In this document: piece after piece, positions 6,240 through 7,456 of the stretch
How the letters are laid out: the number at the start of each line of letters is the position of its first letter
Position numbering within the stretch: position 1 is the first letter of the stretch
From: Acidobacteriaceae bacterium
GTDB taxonomy: Bacteria > Acidobacteriota > Terriglobia > Terriglobales > Acidobacteriaceae
Assembly: GCA_030039895.1 (NCBI GenBank)
Contig: JASHUR010000006.1
Span: forward strand, 1-7,456
DNA length: 7,456 nucleotides
Direction: 5' to 3'
Made by a program: the position numbers and the translations under genes
Notes under the pieces: model-generated
Told to the model about the DNA's origin: nothing
The model's input: only the letters and a program-made list of their open reading frames with translations
Database searches by the model: none

Positions 6240-7114
6240 TGGTTTCCAGCTTTTTTTTCTCGCGGAAGATTCGGAGCCGCCTGGCCATTGCCGCCTCAGT
6301 CGCCGCAATTACGTTGTTGCCGTACGCCGCACAGGCGGAGCCGGGTGCTTCACCTGCCGGCCCATCGCCTGCGAGTACTTCGTCCGATAGCAACCAGCAG
6401 TATTCGAGTTCGTCGGACTGGAAGGCCGTCCTGGCAAAATTTGACTATGACGGCACGCCAAAGGCGAGTTCCTCGGGACGGTTTGGACAATATGGGCAGA
6501 GTAATAATCGCTATCCGTATTACACCAGCCGCTGGAGCCACCTTGCGCTTGAAGTCGGCGGCGGGCTTACGTCTCCGGTAGGCACTGCAGCCAACGACAA
6601 CTATGAGACCTATGGCTACAACTTCACGGTTGGCGGCGGCTGGAACTTTAACAAGCACCTTGGAGTGCTGCTCGAGTACCAATTCAACAAGAACAAGATC
6701 CCGGGCGCCACACTGGCGGCTGCGGGGTTTCCGGGCGGCAACATCAATACCCATTCGCTGATTGTGGAGCCGGTGTGGTACCAGCCGATCACTCATACAG
6801 TGGGAGTTTACGGACTTGCCGGGACGGGCTTTTACCGCAAGGTGACGAACTTTACCGAACCTGAAGAGGTAGAAGAGTGCTACTACTTCTGCTACTACGG
6901 TTATTCCAACGAAACGGTCTCGAATTTCTCCAGCGTTAGCCCCGGATTCGACGTCGGCGGGGGCCTCTACTGGAAGGCATTCGGCGAGGACAGCAGTGCG
7001 AAGCTGTATGCCGAGGTGCGCTACAAATGGATCGATTCTCCAAAAGCAACCTCCACACAAGATGGTGAGGGAACGGAATCGCTGATCCCGTTGACCTTTG
7101 GCGTGCGATGGTAA
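6239..7114 (+). CDS. Secreted outer-membrane beta-barrel protein
   Basis: The protein has 291 residues with a Sec signal peptide: a basic start (SRKIRSR), a hydrophobic core (LAIAASVAAITLLPY) and a probable cleavage after Ala33 (AAQA|EPG). A Ser/Pro/Ala-rich, probably flexible segment follows (about 34-62). From about residue 98 to the end, alternating polar/apolar, Gly- and Tyr-rich segments such as HLALEVGGGL, FTVGGGWNF, LGVLLEYQF and LYAEVRYKW look like transmembrane beta strands. The last strand, LTFGVRW, ends in an aromatic residue as expected for a BamA-recognised barrel. The size suits about eight strands, similar to small OmpA/OmpW-like barrels. The start is ATG 6239 because AAGGAG (6224-6229) lies 9 nt upstream and the signal peptide begins there; an in-frame ATG at 6164 would add 25 residues. 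One predicted loop is unusual, with an EEVEE cluster and Cys214/Cys218 among Tyr residues. Function (porin, adhesin or structural) is unknown. Confidence 0.8.
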   Translation: MVSSFFFSRKIRSRLAIAASVAAITLLPYAAQAEPGASPAGPSPASTSSDSNQQYSSSSDWKAVLAKFDYDGTPKASSSGRFGQYGQSNNRYPYYTSRWSHLALEVGGGLTSPVGTAANDNYETYGYNFTVGGGWNFNKHLGVLLEYQFNKNKIPGATLAAAGFPGGNINTHSLIVEPVWYQPITHTVGVYGLAGTGFYRKVTNFTEPEEVEECYYFCYYGYSNETVSNFSSVSPGFDVGGGLYWKAFGEDSSAKLYAEVRYKWIDSPKATSTQDGEGTESLIPLTFGVRW

Positions 7115-7135
7115 GGTTGGAGCATTTTTAAGCAG

Positions 7136-7163
7136 GGGCAGGCACAAGCGGCCTGCCCTTTTT
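7136..7163 (+). terminator. Rho-independent terminator of the outer-membrane protein gene
   Basis: GGGCAGGC (7136-7143) and GCCTGCCC (7151-7158) form a perfect 8-bp GC-rich stem with a 7-nt loop, followed directly by TTTTT (7159-7163). It starts 22 bp after the TAA-frame end of the barrel gene. The opposite strand has no T-run after the stem, so it acts rightward only. Confidence 0.9.
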
Positions 7164-7173
7164 GCTGCTTCGC

Positions 7174-7190
7174 TGAGCAATGACTGCTCA
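7174..7190. repeat. Short inverted repeat TGAGCA-5-TGCTCA
   Basis: TGAGCA (7174-7179) and TGCTCA (7185-7190) are perfect reverse complements around ATGAC. It lies between two convergent genes, about 50 bp past the stop of the leftward adaptor gene. No T-run follows on either strand, so it is not a standard terminator; it might weakly stabilise a 3' end. Confidence 0.3.
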
Positions 7191-7237
7191 AACTCACTCG
7201 CGCCTGGAAGCGTTGAAGATGAGGAATGCAAAATCCC

Positions 7238-7456
7238 TCAATTGATCAGGTGCGCGGAGACAGCCGTTCCTGAGCGCAGATCATCCGTGGCCTGCAGAGC
7301 GACTTCGTCGCCCGCGCTGAGCTGGCCGAATATCTCGGTCAGGTTGTTCACCGCGCCGCCGGTTTTTACGCTCACCTGTTCGGCGTGGCCGTCGACGATG
7401 CGGATGACATAGCTCTGATCCATGTTTCGTCCCACGGCCGACTGCGGGACGAAGAG
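7238..7456 (-). CDS. RND-type efflux periplasmic adaptor (membrane fusion protein), C-terminal part
   Basis: The frame enters from the right edge and ends at TGA 7240-7238, giving 72 visible residues. It begins LFVPQSAVGRNMDQSYV, matching the (V/I)PxxAV segment that opens the membrane-proximal domain of HlyD/AcrA-like adaptors. The next part, YVIRIVDGHAEQVSVKTG, is the typical Y(V)xxVxDGxAxxxxVxxG strand pair. It is followed by GQLSAGDEVALQATDDLRSGTAV, matching the family's GLxxGDxVVxxGxxxLxxGxxV. These proteins are anchored at the inner membrane and bridge an RND pump to an outer-membrane channel. The neighbouring pump gene is not in the window; since this is the 3' end of the adaptor and the next gene is convergent, any pump gene would have to lie upstream of the adaptor, beyond the right edge. 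Confidence 0.85.
   Translation of the reverse strand, partial: LFVPQSAVGRNMDQSYVIRIVDGHAEQVSVKTGGAVNNLTEIFGQLSAGDEVALQATDDLRSGTAVSAHLIN

Noticed and set aside
7174..7190. Hairpin as terminator of the leftward adaptor gene
   Set aside because: The stem is only 6 bp and no T-run follows on the minus strand.
6350..7231. Open frame of 293 codons on the minus strand across the outer-membrane protein gene
   Set aside because: It runs antisense to a gene with a signal peptide and barrel strands and through the terminator, and shows no protein-like motif.
7238..7435. Stand-alone 65-residue minus-strand gene starting at GTG 7435
   Set aside because: The frame continues without a stop to the window edge and the extra residues (LFVPQSAV) complete the adaptor motif, so this is the end of a larger gene.

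Overview
The window looks like chromosomal DNA of an Acidobacteriota member, probably the class Terriglobia (Edaphobacter/Granulicella/Terriglobus type). This is inferred from the high GC content, the GC-rich third codon positions and the gene content: a very long intracellular GH13 protein behind a NADH dehydrogenase operon, a short zinc-binding anti-sigma factor behind an ECF sigma factor, a DoxX protein, a Ser-rich outer-membrane barrel and an RND efflux adaptor. No phylogenetic marker is present, so the assignment is tentative.

Layout. Bases 1-290 (+) hold the C-terminal 95 residues of NuoN (respiratory complex I). A 143-bp gap follows, with a weak promoter candidate and a 29-codon upstream reading frame. 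Bases 434-4042 (+) encode a 1202-residue GH13 (alpha-amylase superfamily) protein with all four conserved regions and a complete catalytic triad. It meets a leftward gene tail to tail, with both TAG stops read from one CTAG. The leftward block, in transcription order, is an ECF sigma factor (5497-4817), an overlapping zinc-type anti-sigma factor (4826-4563), a probable terminator or attenuator (4561-4527), and a 149-residue four-helix membrane protein with a His-rich tail (4488-4039). Divergently, a DoxX-family membrane protein (5590-6024, +) has its ribosome binding site and GTG start inside the loop of an 8-bp inverted repeat. A 214-bp non-coding stretch leads to a secreted outer-membrane beta-barrel protein (6239-7114, +), closed by a clear rho-independent terminator (7136-7163). 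The right edge (7238-7456, -) holds the C-terminal 72 residues of an RND-type periplasmic adaptor.

How the parts may work together. Translational coupling makes the sigma/anti-sigma pair a firm functional unit. The Cys/His spacing of the anti-sigma factor matches the zinc site of RsrA, and a DoxX protein (a family linked to thiol and redox homeostasis) is divergently adjacent. A redox- or envelope-stress regulon covering the DoxX gene, and perhaps the outer-membrane protein, is a reasonable but unproven hypothesis. The GH13 protein has no signal peptide and should act in the cytoplasm on an alpha-glucan or alpha-glucoside. Its substrate cannot be read from the sequence. No mobile element, CRISPR array, tRNA or rRNA was seen.
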